Source: Radicibacter daui
Lineage (GTDB): Bacteria > Pseudomonadota > Alphaproteobacteria > Radicibacterales > Radicibacteraceae
Assembly (NCBI GenBank): GCA_030657355.1
Contig: CP131056.1
Coordinates: 947,001-1,011,000, forward strand
DNA: 64,000 nucleotides
Direction of reading: 5' to 3'
The position numbers and the translations under genes are program-made. Below the pieces are notes generated by a model. The model saw nothing but the letters and a program-made list of their open reading frames with translations, did no database searches and was not told the DNA's origin. How positions within the stretch are numbered: position 1 is the stretch's first letter; each line of letters opens with the position of its first letter. Below are positions 11,377 through 19,865 of the stretch, in pieces.

Positions 11377-11397
11377 TGAACTGAACAGTTCAGTTCA
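11377..11397. promoter_or_regulatory. TetR-type operator between the regulator and the efflux genes
   Basis: TGAACTGAAC (11377-11386) is followed by one central base and its exact inverted copy (11388-11397), a perfect 21-base palindrome. Each arm itself contains a GAACTGAAC-like direct repeat. It lies 31 bases before the regulator start and 57 bases before the efflux gene, the position expected for autorepression and pump repression. Confidence 0.85.
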
Positions 11398-11453
11398 CAT
11401 TCCTTGCCTGCCCCTGACGCGGGCGCTTTTCAGGTGATTTTGGAGAAAGTGTG

Positions 11454-12614
11454 ATGAGCGATCAGCAGGGCGCGGGCGGCAAAGGGTCGTCGCGCCGACG
11501 TCTCATTCTTTCCGTCGTTCTGGCCGTTATCGTGATTGGCGGGGGCCTTTTGTGGTGGCTGGGCCATGGCAAGGAAGATACCGACGATGCCTTTACCGAA
11601 GGCAATGTCGTCGATCTGCGCCCGCTTGTCGGGGGCACTGTCCTTGCTGTCCACATCACCGATAACCAGCAGGTCAAGAAGGGCGACGTGCTGGCCGAGA
11701 TCGATCCGGCCGACTACCTGATTGCCCGCGATACCGCCCAGGCGTCCGAGCTTTCCGCCGAGGCGGCGCTGGTCAAGGCCCAGGCCAACCTGTCGCTGAT
11801 CGAAATCACCACCGACGCCTCGCTGGCCGAAGCCCAGCACAATGTCGATGTGGCGGAAGCCTCGCTCGCCCAGACCAAGGCCGATGTCACCGCCGCCAGT
11901 GCCGTTGCCGGCCAGACGGCGCGCGATGCCAAGCGCTACCAGGAACTGAGCGTCACCAGCGCTGCCTCGAAGCAGAAGCTGGATTCCGCGGATGCCGATG
12001 CCCGCTCGGCTGCGGCCAGGCTCGTTGCTGCCAACAGCGCCGTGAAGGCCGGTGAGGCGCAGGTTGCTGTTGCCCGCGCCCAGCTGCGCTCCGCCCAGAC
12101 CAGCGAGCAGCAGATCGCGCTCGCGCAGGCCGAGGTCAAGGCCGCCCAGGCCCAGGTCAAATCCAGCAAGGCCGCGCTCGACAAGGCCGAGCTTGACCTG
12201 CAGCGCACCACCATCACCGCTCCGGAAGATGGCGTTATCACCAATCGCCAGATCAATCCGGGCGACGTGGTCAGCGCGGGCCAGAAGGTCAGTGCCTTTG
12301 TTGTCGGCACGCCCTGGGTGGTCGCCAATTTCAAGGAAACCCAGCTGACCGACATGCGTCCGGGCCAGCCGGTCGAAATCGAGATCGACGCCTATCCGGG
12401 CAAGAAATACGCCGGCCATGTCGACAGCATCCAGCGCGGCAGCGGCCCCTATTTCTCCCTGCTGCCGCCGGAGAATGCCACCGGCAACTTCGTGAAGGTA
12501 GTGCAGCGCGTACCGGTCAAGATCGTGTTTGACGAGCTGCCGGAGCAGCCGCTCGGCCTCGGTTTCTCGGTCGCGCCGGTGGTCGACGTCTCCGTCGATC
12601 CGCAGCGCAAGTAA
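11454..12614 (+). CDS. HlyD/EmrA-type membrane fusion protein
   Basis: A periplasmic adaptor of about 386 residues. One N-terminal transmembrane segment (LILSVVLAVIVIGGGLLWWL) is followed by a barrel-sandwich lipoyl half (VVDLRPLVGGTVLAVHITDN), a long alanine/glutamine-rich coiled coil, the second lipoyl half (TTITAPEDGVITNRQINPGDVV) and a beta-barrel. It links an inner-membrane MFS pump to an outer-membrane channel. ATG 11454 has GGAG eight bases upstream. It is followed after 14 bases by the pump gene, and both are probably controlled by the divergent TetR protein. No outer-membrane channel gene is present nearby. Confidence 0.93.
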   Translation: MSDQQGAGGKGSSRRRLILSVVLAVIVIGGGLLWWLGHGKEDTDDAFTEGNVVDLRPLVGGTVLAVHITDNQQVKKGDVLAEIDPADYLIARDTAQASELSAEAALVKAQANLSLIEITTDASLAEAQHNVDVAEASLAQTKADVTAASAVAGQTARDAKRYQELSVTSAASKQKLDSADADARSAAARLVAANSAVKAGEAQVAVARAQLRSAQTSEQQIALAQAEVKAAQAQVKSSKAALDKAELDLQRTTITAPEDGVITNRQINPGDVVSAGQKVSAFVVGTPWVVANFKETQLTDMRPGQPVEIEIDAYPGKKYAGHVDSIQRGSGPYFSLLPPENATGNFVKVVQRVPVKIVFDELPEQPLGLGFSVAPVVDVSVDPQRK

Positions 12615-12628
12615 GCGGACAGCAACCC

Positions 12629-14239
12629 ATGTCAGCGACGACGCAGGACGCGGTGGCGGCTCCGGCCGGAAAGAAGGCGGTCAATCCCTGGTTGATCGCT
12701 CCGGTCGTGGCCATGGCCGCGTTCATGGAAGTGCTGGATCTCTCGATTGCGAATGTGGCCCTGCCGCATATCGCCGGCTCGCTCTCGGCCGGCCAGTCGC
12801 AGTCGACATGGATCCTGACGGCCTATCTGGTCACCAACGCCATCATCCTGCCGATCTCCGGCTGGCTGTCGCAGGTGCTGGGCCGCAAGCGCTACTTCCT
12901 GATGTGTATCGTGGGCTTCGGTCTGTCATCGCTGGCCTGCGGTATCTCGCCGACGCTCTATATCCTCATCATCGCCCGTGCCATCCAGGGCCTGACCGGT
13001 GGCGGCCTGCAACCGGCGGCCCAGGCCATCCTGTCGGATGCCTTTCCGCCGGCCAAGCGCGCCATGGCCTTTGCCATCTACGGCATGGCCGTGGTCGTGG
13101 CGCCCGCCGTCGGCCCGACTTTCGGCGGCTGGATCACCGACAATTTCAGCTGGCACTGGATCTTCCTGATCAACATCCCGGTCAGCATCATCCTGTTCTT
13201 CGTCGCCAGTGCCGTGGTGGAAGACCCGCCCCATCTGGTGGAGATGCGCGAGCGCTACAAGCGTGACGGCCTCAAGGTCGATTATCTCGGCTTCACACTG
13301 CTGGCCGTCGGCTTCGGTGCCTTGCAGGTCATGCTCGACAAGGGGCAGGAGGAAGACTGGTTCTCCTCGCCGCTTATCGTGGTGTGCGCACTGCTGACCT
13401 TCCTGTGCCTTGGTTATTTCGTACTCTGGGTGCTGGATCGCGATGATCCCATCGTCGATCTGCGGCTGCTCAAGAACCGCAACTTCGCCATGGCGAACAT
13501 CATGATGTTCCTGCTCGGCTTCGTGCTGCTGGGGTCGACCTCGCTGCTGCCGCAGTTCGTGCAGGCGCTCCTCGGTTACACCGCTACCGATGCCGGCCTC
13601 GTCATCTCGCCGGGCGGCGCCATCCTCATCGTACTGATGCCCATCGTCGGGCGCCTTACCGGCAAGGTCGATGCGCGCCTGCTTATCGGTTTCGGTCTTG
13701 TCGTCTCGGCCTCCGGGCTTCTGCTCACCAGCCACCTGTCGCTGGATGCGGATTATGCCAGCGTGGCGCTCTGCCGCCTGATCCAGGCGGCGGGTCTCGG
13801 CTTCCTCTTCATCCCCATCACCTCGATGGCCTATATCGGCATCCCCAGGGAGAAGAGCAACGCAGCCTCGGCTATCATCAACCTGTCGCGCAACCTTGGC
13901 GGCAGCGTCGGCATTGCGCTGCTGATTACCCAGCTTGCCCGTGGCACCCAGGTGCACCAGAACATGCTGGTCCATCGTGCCAGCGAGTATAATCCGGCCT
14001 GGAACACCATGGTCGCCAACCTTCAGGGGGCGTTCCAGGCGCAAGGCTATGCGGTGGCGGAGGCATTCGCCGCGGCGCAGGCCAAAGCGGCCGCCATCCT
14101 CGGCCAGCAGGCGCAGACCCTGGCTTATCTCGATAACTTCCGTTATCTGGCCTTCGTCTTCTTCGCCATGATCCCGCTGGTCTTTATCCTGCGCAAACCC
14201 AAGCACGATCCGTCCGCCGAGGCGCCGCCTGCTCATTGA
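12629..14239 (+). CDS. EmrB/QacA-type DHA2 major facilitator drug exporter
   Basis: The 536-residue protein has the 14-segment layout of the DHA2 family. The family motif for loop 2-3, GWLSQVLGRKRYF, and motif C-like GPTFGGWITDNFSWHWIFLINIPV are clearly visible, as are FMEVLDLSIANVALPHIAG at the start and the large loop before the last segments (QAQTLAYLDNFRYLAF). It is a proton-driven exporter working with the upstream adaptor to pump hydrophobic toxicants across the envelope. Substrate cannot be told from sequence. The gene pair ends in a strong bidirectional terminator. Confidence 0.95.
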   Translation: MSATTQDAVAAPAGKKAVNPWLIAPVVAMAAFMEVLDLSIANVALPHIAGSLSAGQSQSTWILTAYLVTNAIILPISGWLSQVLGRKRYFLMCIVGFGLSSLACGISPTLYILIIARAIQGLTGGGLQPAAQAILSDAFPPAKRAMAFAIYGMAVVVAPAVGPTFGGWITDNFSWHWIFLINIPVSIILFFVASAVVEDPPHLVEMRERYKRDGLKVDYLGFTLLAVGFGALQVMLDKGQEEDWFSSPLIVVCALLTFLCLGYFVLWVLDRDDPIVDLRLLKNRNFAMANIMMFLLGFVLLGSTSLLPQFVQALLGYTATDAGLVISPGGAILIVLMPIVGRLTGKVDARLLIGFGLVVSASGLLLTSHLSLDADYASVALCRLIQAAGLGFLFIPITSMAYIGIPREKSNAASAIINLSRNLGGSVGIALLITQLARGTQVHQNMLVHRASEYNPAWNTMVANLQGAFQAQGYAVAEAFAAAQAKAAAILGQQAQTLAYLDNFRYLAFVFFAMIPLVFILRKPKHDPSAEAPPAH

Positions 14240-14265
14240 GCTGCCGCCCCGCAGACGGTACGCGC

Positions 14266-14317
14266 ACAAACAAAAAGCCCCGGGCGATATCACTATCGTC
14301 CGGGGCTTTTTGTTTGT
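14266..14317. terminator. bidirectional terminator between the efflux operon and accA
   Basis: An exact 18-base inverted repeat (starting ACAAACAAAAAGCCCC and ending in its complement) with a central partly paired region. It carries an A-run on one side and a T-run on the other, so it can stop transcription from both convergent genes. Confidence 0.92.
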
Positions 14318-14330
14318 CTGTTGCGGGCAA

Positions 14331-15290
14331 TCAGGGGGCCGGGCGGCCCATTGCCAGATATTTGTCGCGGCGCTGCTTCTTTAGCTTGTCGGCATCCTTG
14401 CCCGACAGGCTGTCGATAGCGGCGCTGATAGAGGCGCCCACAGCAGCAATCGCACTCTTGACGTCACGATGGGCGCCGCCCACCGGCTCGTCGATGATGG
14501 TGTCGATAACGCCCATTTCCTTCAGGTCCTGCGCGGTCAGGCGCATGGCCTGGGCAGCTTCCTGCGCCTTGTCGCCGGCGCGCCACAGGATGGAGGCGCA
14601 GCCTTCCGGCGAGATGACGGAATAGACCGAATGCTCGAGCATGATGATCTGGTCAGCCGTCGCGATCGCAATCGCGCCGCCGGAGCCACCTTCGCCGAGG
14701 ATGACGGAGACGATCGGCACACCCACGCGAAGGCAGGTCTGGATGGAAGCGGCAATCGCCTCCGCCTGGCCGCGCTCTTCCGAGGCGATGCCCGGATAGG
14801 CACCGGCAGTGTCCACCAGCGTGATGATCGGCAGGCCGAACTGGTCGGCCATGCGCATCAGGCGCTGGGCCTTGCGGTAGCCCTCGGGCTTGGCCATGCC
14901 GAAATTATGCTTCACGCGGCTGGCGGTATCGTTGCCCTTCTCAAGGCCGATCACCATCACCGACCGGCCGTTGAGGCGGCCGAGGCCGCCGATCACGGCT
15001 TCGTCCTCGCCATAAAGGCGGTCGCCGGCCAGCAGCACGAAATCGTCGATCAACTGGTCGATATAATCGAGGCAGTGCGGGCGGGAGGGGTGGCGTGCCA
15101 CCATCACCTTCTGCCACGGGGTCAGCTTGGCGTAGGTCTGGCGCAGCAGCTTGTGGACCTTGTCCTCCAGCGCGCGCACCTCATCGCTGACACTCACATC
15201 ATGTGCACTGGTCCCGTCGAGAGACTTCAGGTCGCGGATCCGGCCTTCCAGCTCGGCGATCGGCTTCTCGAATTCAAGGAATGTCTGCAT
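14331..15290 (-). CDS. accA: acetyl-CoA carboxylase carboxyltransferase subunit alpha
   Basis: The 319-residue length and sequence match AccA: FLEFEKPIAELEGRI at the start, ARHPSRPHCLDYI, the crotonase-fold core with DTAGAYPGIASEERGQAEAIA, and LGEGGSGGAIAIATAD. It forms the alpha2beta2 carboxyltransferase with AccD, transferring CO2 from biotin carrier protein to acetyl-CoA in the first step of fatty acid synthesis. It is monocistronic here and convergent with the efflux operon, closed by the shared terminator. Upstream is a 250-base gap containing a small GGGCAG/CTGCCC hairpin near 15326 and no gene. Confidence 0.97.
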   Translation of the reverse strand: MQTFLEFEKPIAELEGRIRDLKSLDGTSAHDVSVSDEVRALEDKVHKLLRQTYAKLTPWQKVMVARHPSRPHCLDYIDQLIDDFVLLAGDRLYGEDEAVIGGLGRLNGRSVMVIGLEKGNDTASRVKHNFGMAKPEGYRKAQRLMRMADQFGLPIITLVDTAGAYPGIASEERGQAEAIAASIQTCLRVGVPIVSVILGEGGSGGAIAIATADQIIMLEHSVYSVISPEGCASILWRAGDKAQEAAQAMRLTAQDLKEMGVIDTIIDEPVGGAHRDVKSAIAAVGASISAAIDSLSGKDADKLKKQRRDKYLAMGRPAP

Positions 15291-15541
15291 CAGCCCTGGT
15301 ACTCGGTTGCTCCCCCCGTCTTAAGGGCAGGGGGCTGCCCCGATTAACATGGCTTGCACCGCCGCGTCACCTCTTTAGCGCTTTTGCGGGCGGCCGGCGT
15401 GGCTTTGCCACTGATTTGCCGGACGGGGATTGGCGCTGACCTTGGCCGCTCTATTGTGTATTATGAAAAGAAAAAACAGCGGATGGGCCGTTAACGCCAG
15501 AAGGCGGGCGGATTAATTCAACCGTTGCGGGGAGTAAGCCT

Positions 15542-15988
15542 ATGACAATAAAGCGCATTGTGCCGGACGTTATCGCGCACAAGCAGGATCTCGTGCTTGT
15601 TTCTCCAGAAGACAGCGTTCGGCAGACGGTCAAGCGGATGGTCGAGCGCAAGATCGGTGCCGTGCTGGTGGTGGACGATGGCCGCCTTGTCGGCATTTTT
15701 ACCGAACGCGATGTCATGAACCGCGTGGTGGGCGGCGGGCGCGATCCCGCGGATACCGCGATACGCGACGTCATGACGGCGGACCCCGACTATGTCGAAC
15801 CGCACATGCCGGCCATGACCGCGCTGGAGCTGATGGGCTCGCGTGGGTATCGCCACCTGCCCGTGCTCGATGGCGGGGATATCGTGGGCATCCTGTCGGT
15901 GCGCGATCTCTACGCCACCATCAAGGAGCACCTTGAGGAGGAGATCAAGGAACGGGAGGCCTTCATGTTCGGGGCCGGTTACGGCTGA
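15542..15988 (+). CDS. CBS-domain pair protein
   Basis: A 148-residue cytosolic protein consisting almost entirely of two CBS motifs (about residues 12-68 and 77-133). Typical sequences are KIGAVLVVDDGRLVGIFTERDVMNRVV and GYRHLPVLDGGDIVGILSVRDLYATI. Such stand-alone pairs bind adenine nucleotides and act as energy sensors. GGGGAG lies eight bases before ATG 15542. It is followed at 109 bases by the DUF2889 gene, which may be in the same transcript. The partner it regulates is unknown. Confidence 0.9.
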   Translation: MTIKRIVPDVIAHKQDLVLVSPEDSVRQTVKRMVERKIGAVLVVDDGRLVGIFTERDVMNRVVGGGRDPADTAIRDVMTADPDYVEPHMPAMTALELMGSRGYRHLPVLDGGDIVGILSVRDLYATIKEHLEEEIKEREAFMFGAGYG

Positions 15989-16096
15989 GACGCGACATTC
16001 AGACGGCATTTCCGTTGACGTAAACGTAAAGCTGGCGGCATGATCTTTCCAAGGGCGCCCGCACGAATCGGGCTTGTCCGCTTCAAGGAGAGAGTC

Positions 16097-16699
16097 ATGC
16101 CGCTGAGCGCGCCAGTCGAGCGCGACCCGGTGCATGTGCGAGAGATCACTTGCCGGGGATTTCGCCGTCGCGACGGGCTGTGGGACATCGAAGCCCACCT
16201 GACCGACGTCAAGAGTTACAGCTTCACCAATGATGACCGCGGCACCATCGCCGCCGGCGAGCCGCTGCATGAAATGTGGATGCGGCTGACCATCGACAGC
16301 GACTATCTGATCCATGGCGTTGAAGCCGCGACGGATCATTCCCCCTTCCACATCTGCCCGGCTGTCGTGCCGCATTTCCAGCGTCTTGTCGGCCTCAGCA
16401 TCGCACGGGGGTTCAAGCGCGCGGTGCGGGAGCGCCTTGGCGGCGTGGAAGGCTGCACCCACCTTGTGGAACTGCTCGGCCCGCTCGCCACCACCGCTTT
16501 CCAGACACTGGCGCCGATGCTGGCGCGGGAGCGCAGCAAGAGCAGCGGGCAGAAGGGGGGACCTCCCGGCTCGGGCGATACCGGCAGGCCGCCACTGCTC
16601 GGCACCTGCCACGCCTTTGCGGCCTCCAGTCCCGTCGTCGAACGCTACTGGCCGGCCTATTACGAGCCGTCCGGCGGTACGGAAGGTGACCAGGAATAA
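16097..16699 (+). CDS. DUF2889 family protein
   Basis: About 200 residues. The sequence matches the DUF2889 pattern: REITCRGFRRRDGLWDIEAHLTDVKSY near the start, then PLHEMWMRLTID, followed by the cysteine-containing FHICPAVVPHF, a GCTHLVELL segment and LLGTCHAF. The conserved His/Cys residues suggest metal or substrate binding, but the function of the family is unknown to me. ATG 16097 has AAGGAG six bases upstream. The C-terminal region after residue 140 (SSGQKGGPPGSGDTG) is low-complexity. Stop overlaps the A-run of the neighbouring minus-strand terminator. Confidence 0.85.
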   Translation: MPLSAPVERDPVHVREITCRGFRRRDGLWDIEAHLTDVKSYSFTNDDRGTIAAGEPLHEMWMRLTIDSDYLIHGVEAATDHSPFHICPAVVPHFQRLVGLSIARGFKRAVRERLGGVEGCTHLVELLGPLATTAFQTLAPMLARERSKSSGQKGGPPGSGDTGRPPLLGTCHAFAASSPVVERYWPAYYEPSGGTEGDQE

Positions 16700-16730
16700 A
16701 AAAACCGGCCACGGAAACTCCGCGGCCGGA
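16697..16730 (-). terminator. Rho-independent terminator of the ribbon-helix-helix gene
   Basis: Read on the minus strand, CCGGCCGCGG pairs with CCGTGGCCGG (one mismatch) around a short loop and is followed by seven T residues. It lies 40 bases past the stop of the RHH gene. Confidence 0.88.
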
Positions 16731-16771
16731 ATGACTGCTGGGGGAACAAGAGCGTAAAACGGGTGGCCGGT

Positions 16772-17125
16772 TCAGGCCGTCATCAACTGCTCGACCAGTT
16801 CTGACGCCGAGGTCGCGCTGCCATGCTGGTGGCGCGAAGCGTTGCGGAAGTAACTCATCACGAAGACACGCACCGCCGCAGTCAGCGAGGACTCGCTGCG
16901 GCGCCGGTCGATCAGCGTGCAAAGCTGGTCTACCGACATGCCTTCGCGTTCGCTGATTTCGTAAAATGCATCCCACATGGTGGCTTCGAGGCGCATGCTC
17001 GTGCGCCGCCGGCCGACATGGATGTTGCGGCTGATGAGCGTGCTCGGGGCCGCTTGATTGATCTGCAGCGGTCTGCGGCTTCGTCCGCGGCGCCGGGGCA
17101 GATCGCTATTTGCCAGCGTATTCAT
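16772..17125 (-). CDS. ribbon-helix-helix domain protein (RHH_4 type)
   Basis: About 117 residues with a basic N-terminus (PRRRGRSRRPLQ) and the domain SLISRNIHVGRRRTSMRLEATMWDAFYEI, EREGMSVDQLCTLID and SSLTAAVRVFVMSYFR, the characteristic pattern of alphaproteobacterial RHH_4 proteins, which are small DNA-binding or accessory proteins. ATG 17125 is preferred because a strong Shine-Dalgarno (AGGAGGAG) sits about ten bases upstream; the frame stays open to 17347 but the extension has no family character. A perfect CtrA-type box lies 255 bases upstream, suggesting cell-cycle control. Confidence 0.8.
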   Translation of the reverse strand: MNTLANSDLPRRRGRSRRPLQINQAAPSTLISRNIHVGRRRTSMRLEATMWDAFYEISEREGMSVDQLCTLIDRRRSESSLTAAVRVFVMSYFRNASRHQHGSATSASELVEQLMTA

Positions 17126-17504
17126 GTCCAGAAAACTCCTCCTGCCTGAAATCCGGCTCGTGGAGAGGTAATGCTTCAGGGCGGGGCTAAGTTCCTGCCA
17201 CGCCGCATCGCCTGTCCGCTTTTGCCTGTTACGGGCTGGGGCCTGCCTGCCTTGTTCCTCAGGCCCTGGAACCAGCGGCTGATCGTCGCTTTCCCTTGCC
17301 TTTGGCCCCTGATGCCTTGGCTTCAAAGCATACAACCACAGAGGCAAAAAAATGGCAGAAATTCGATTTATCAGCAGCGTTAACGTTTTCTTAACATAAT
17401 CAAGTCGCTGCCAGGCTGCAATGGCCCCTCAACGATAAAGCGAAAATGATTACGGTAAGTGATAGGTGCCTCACACTGGCCTGTGCGAAGGCATTGTGGC
17501 CGAC
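17126..17504. other. intergenic region upstream of the RHH gene
   Basis: No gene is supported here. The region is more AT-rich than its surroundings around 17340-17460 and holds the CtrA-type box at 17380-17395. The rest is probably promoter and leader for the minus-strand RHH gene. Confidence 0.6.
17380..17395 (-). promoter_or_regulatory. CtrA-type binding box
   Basis: TTAA (17380-17383), seven bases, then TTAAC (17391-17395): an exact match to the TTAA-N7-TTAA consensus bound by the alphaproteobacterial cell-cycle regulator CtrA. It is the only such perfect box I noticed in the window. It lies between bolA and the RHH gene and would act on the latter. Confidence 0.6.
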
Positions 17505-17795
17505 TCACAGCTGCGAGGGCGCAAGTGCCTTTATCTGCAGCGCATGGACGCGGGCAGCCAACTCCTCTGCCAGCAGCGTATAGATCATACGCTGGCGCTC
17601 CACCCGGCTCTTGCCTTCAAAGGCGGCACTTACGATGTAGAGGCTGAAGTGCGTTTCCTCGCCTTCGCGCCAGCCGCCATGGCCCTGATGGCGATGGCTG
17701 TCGTCTTCCAGTTCCAGCACTGTCGGCGTCAGCGCCGCGGTCAGTTTGTCGCGGATGGTCTCGGCCTGGCTGCGGGCGGCGGGGGTGTCGGTCAT
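17505..17795 (-). CDS. BolA family protein
   Basis: A 96-residue BolA-like protein with the family core LTPTVLELEDDSHRHQGHGG, ETHFSLYIVSAAFEGKSRVERQRMIY and HALQIKAL. The conserved HxxH-type histidines and the class II helix-turn-helix-like fold are visible. BolA proteins bind [2Fe-2S] clusters together with monothiol glutaredoxins and take part in Fe-S/iron homeostasis. It is divergent from the DnaJ-domain gene, an arrangement common in alphaproteobacteria. Confidence 0.93.
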   Translation of the reverse strand: MTDTPAARSQAETIRDKLTAALTPTVLELEDDSHRHQGHGGWREGEETHFSLYIVSAAFEGKSRVERQRMIYTLLAEELAARVHALQIKALAPSQL

Positions 17796-18089
17796 GCTGG
17801 TCTGGCCTGTTCTCTGGGGAAAAACCGCCGGGGCAGAGGGTTTTGTCGCCCCTGCCGGGCTCTTTTGCCGGAGGTGGGCTGTCGCCGCAGGTCTGTCAAG
17901 GATTCATAGCAGTTGGCGGGGAGCCTGCGGCGGGGGCAAAATGCCAGACCCCATGAGGTTGGCTGGCCGTGCCATACCGCCTTTGGTGGGGTCGGTCACA
18001 TCGAAGACGGGATTGCTGTGCCATCTGGAATAGGGTGGCGGGCCGTGCGGCAAGTGCCGGCGCCGGAGAGGAAGTTGGAAACGAGGGTC

Positions 18090-18683
18090 ATGCTCAAGTC
18101 ACGCGACCGGGAGGCCTATTTCGAAGCGCAGCGCCATCGCCGTGCCTATGATGGCGCGCGCGGTTGCGATTGCCCGGGCTGCGAGCAGGCCGGCGAATAC
18201 CGTGCGCCGCGTGGACGTGACCGGCTCAACGAGTATTTCTGGTTCTGCCTCGACCATGTGCGCGAATACAACCAGCGCTGGGATTATTTCGGCGGCATGT
18301 CGACGGCCCAGATCGAGGATGAGATGCGCCGGTCGGTGACCTGGGACAGGCCGACCTGGCCGCTCGGTTCCGGCCGCATGGGCAAGAACGGCTTCAGCTT
18401 CCGCCATGACGATATCTTCGACGATATCGATCCGCTCGGCGAAAAGAAGGGCCGGGGCGGGGAGAAGCGCAAGGAGCAGGCTGATCCGGCCGATGGCACC
18501 AAGCGGGCCCTTGCCATGCTTGACCTGACCATCAGCGCCACCTGGGAAGAGGTGCGCTCGCGCTATCGCCAGCTGGCCAAGCGCTACCATCCCGATGCAA
18601 ACGGCGGTGATGCAGCGGCGGCAGAGCGATTCAAGGACATCAATCAGGCCTATGCCGCGCTGAAGGCCTTCTACACCCCTTGA
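18090..18683 (+). CDS. DnaJ-domain protein with N-terminal zinc-like module
   Basis: About 197 residues. The N-terminal half has a cysteine-containing segment (RGCDCPGCEQAGEYRAP) and NEYFWFCLDHVREYNQRWDYF. The C-terminal 60 residues form a J domain with the HPD signature in YRQLAKRYHPDANGGD, so it can stimulate Hsp70 ATPase. This type of J protein usually lies directly before cobS and opposite bolA, as here. The ATG at 18090 gives the expected MLKSRDREAYFEAQRHRRAYDG start; a GAGG is close upstream. Its client is unknown. Confidence 0.9.
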   Translation: MLKSRDREAYFEAQRHRRAYDGARGCDCPGCEQAGEYRAPRGRDRLNEYFWFCLDHVREYNQRWDYFGGMSTAQIEDEMRRSVTWDRPTWPLGSGRMGKNGFSFRHDDIFDDIDPLGEKKGRGGEKRKEQADPADGTKRALAMLDLTISATWEEVRSRYRQLAKRYHPDANGGDAAAAERFKDINQAYAALKAFYTP

Positions 18684-18796
18684 CCGGGGGCCATCGCCTT
18701 GGCAAGTCATGTACCTGACTATATGGAAGACGACGGCTTCAGCCGGTCGCCGGGCGGGGGCTTCCCGCCGGAACTCGGACGGGTAGTTACAATAGA

Positions 18797-19783
18797 ATGA
18801 ACGATTTGGTGGGCCAGAGCGCCGGCCTGATGAGCCAGCCTGATACGACGGTCGACGTGCGCGAGACCTTCGGCATCGATATCGACATGAAGGTTCCTGC
18901 TTTCTCGAAGGCGAGCGAGCATGTCCCGGACATCGACCCTGCTTACCGTTTCGACCGCGACACCACCCTTGCCGTGCTGGCCGGCTTTGCCCACAACCGC
19001 CGTGTGATGGTCCAGGGCTTCCACGGCACCGGCAAATCCACCCATATCGAGCAGGTTGCCGCCCGCCTTAACTGGCCGTGCGTGCGCATCAATCTCGACA
19101 GCCACATCAGCCGTATCGACCTTGTCGGCAAGGACGCCATCGTCCTGAAGGACGGCAAGCAGATCACCGAATTCCGCGAAGGCATCCTGCCCTGGGCGCT
19201 GCAGCATTCCGTGGCGCTGGTGTTCGACGAATATGACGCCGGCCGTCCGGATGTGATGTTCGTTATCCAGCGTGTGCTGGAAGTCGAGGGCAAGCTGACC
19301 CTGCTCGACCAGAACCGCGTCATCCGTCCGAGCCCGTGGTTCCGCCTGTTCGCTACCGCCAACACGGTTGGCCTTGGCGATACCACCGGCCTCTACCACG
19401 GCACCCAGCAGATCAACCAGGGCCAGATGGACCGCTGGTCGATCGTCGCCACGCTCAACTACCTGCCCTTCGAGCAGGAAACCCAGATCGTCGAAGCCAA
19501 GGTGACCGGCACCAGCCGTGAGACGGTGCGCTCCATGGTGCGCCTTGCCGACCTTACCCGGTCGGCCTTCGTCAATGGCGACCTCTCCACCGTCATGTCG
19601 CCGCGTACCGTCATCACCTGGGCCGAAAACGCCCGCATCTTCGGCGATGTCGGTTATGCCTTCCGGGTGACCTTCCTCAACAAGTGCGACGAGACCGAAC
19701 GCGCCATCGTGGCCGAGTTCTATCAGCGCTGCTTCGGGGAAGACCTGCCGGAAAGCGCCGCGCCGGGTTATCTCGCGCACTGA
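18797..19783 (+). CDS. cobS: cobaltochelatase subunit CobS
   Basis: A 328-residue AAA+ ATPase. Walker A GFHGTGKS is at about residues 75-82, Walker B is VALVFDEYD, and the family sequences [49 protein letters not shown] and FLNKCDE are all present. With CobT and CobN it inserts cobalt into hydrogenobyrinate a,c-diamide in aerobic B12 synthesis. The family also includes related MoxR-like chelatase ATPases. The expected neighbour cobT is absent: a terminator follows 27 bases after the stop. The start could also be ATG 18830. Confidence 0.93.
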   Translation: MNDLVGQSAGLMSQPDTTVDVRETFGIDIDMKVPAFSKASEHVPDIDPAYRFDRDTTLAVLAGFAHNRRVMVQGFHGTGKSTHIEQVAARLNWPCVRINLDSHISRIDLVGKDAIVLKDGKQITEFREGILPWALQHSVALVFDEYDAGRPDVMFVIQRVLEVEGKLTLLDQNRVIRPSPWFRLFATANTVGLGDTTGLYHGTQQINQGQMDRWSIVATLNYLPFEQETQIVEAKVTGTSRETVRSMVRLADLTRSAFVNGDLSTVMSPRTVITWAENARIFGDVGYAFRVTFLNKCDETERAIVAEFYQRCFGEDLPESAAPGYLAH

Positions 19784-19810
19784 CCTTGCGCGTCAGAAGA
19801 CATTAAAGAT

Positions 19811-19846
19811 ACGGGCGGGTTCCTCAGGAACCCGCCCGTTTTGTTT
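19811..19846 (+). terminator. Rho-independent terminator after cobS
   Basis: A perfect 13-pair stem (ACGGGCGGGTTCC with its complement) with a three-base TCA loop, followed by TTTTGTTT. Confidence 0.93.
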
Positions 19847-19865
19847 CTCGCAGCGACGCGGCAGG

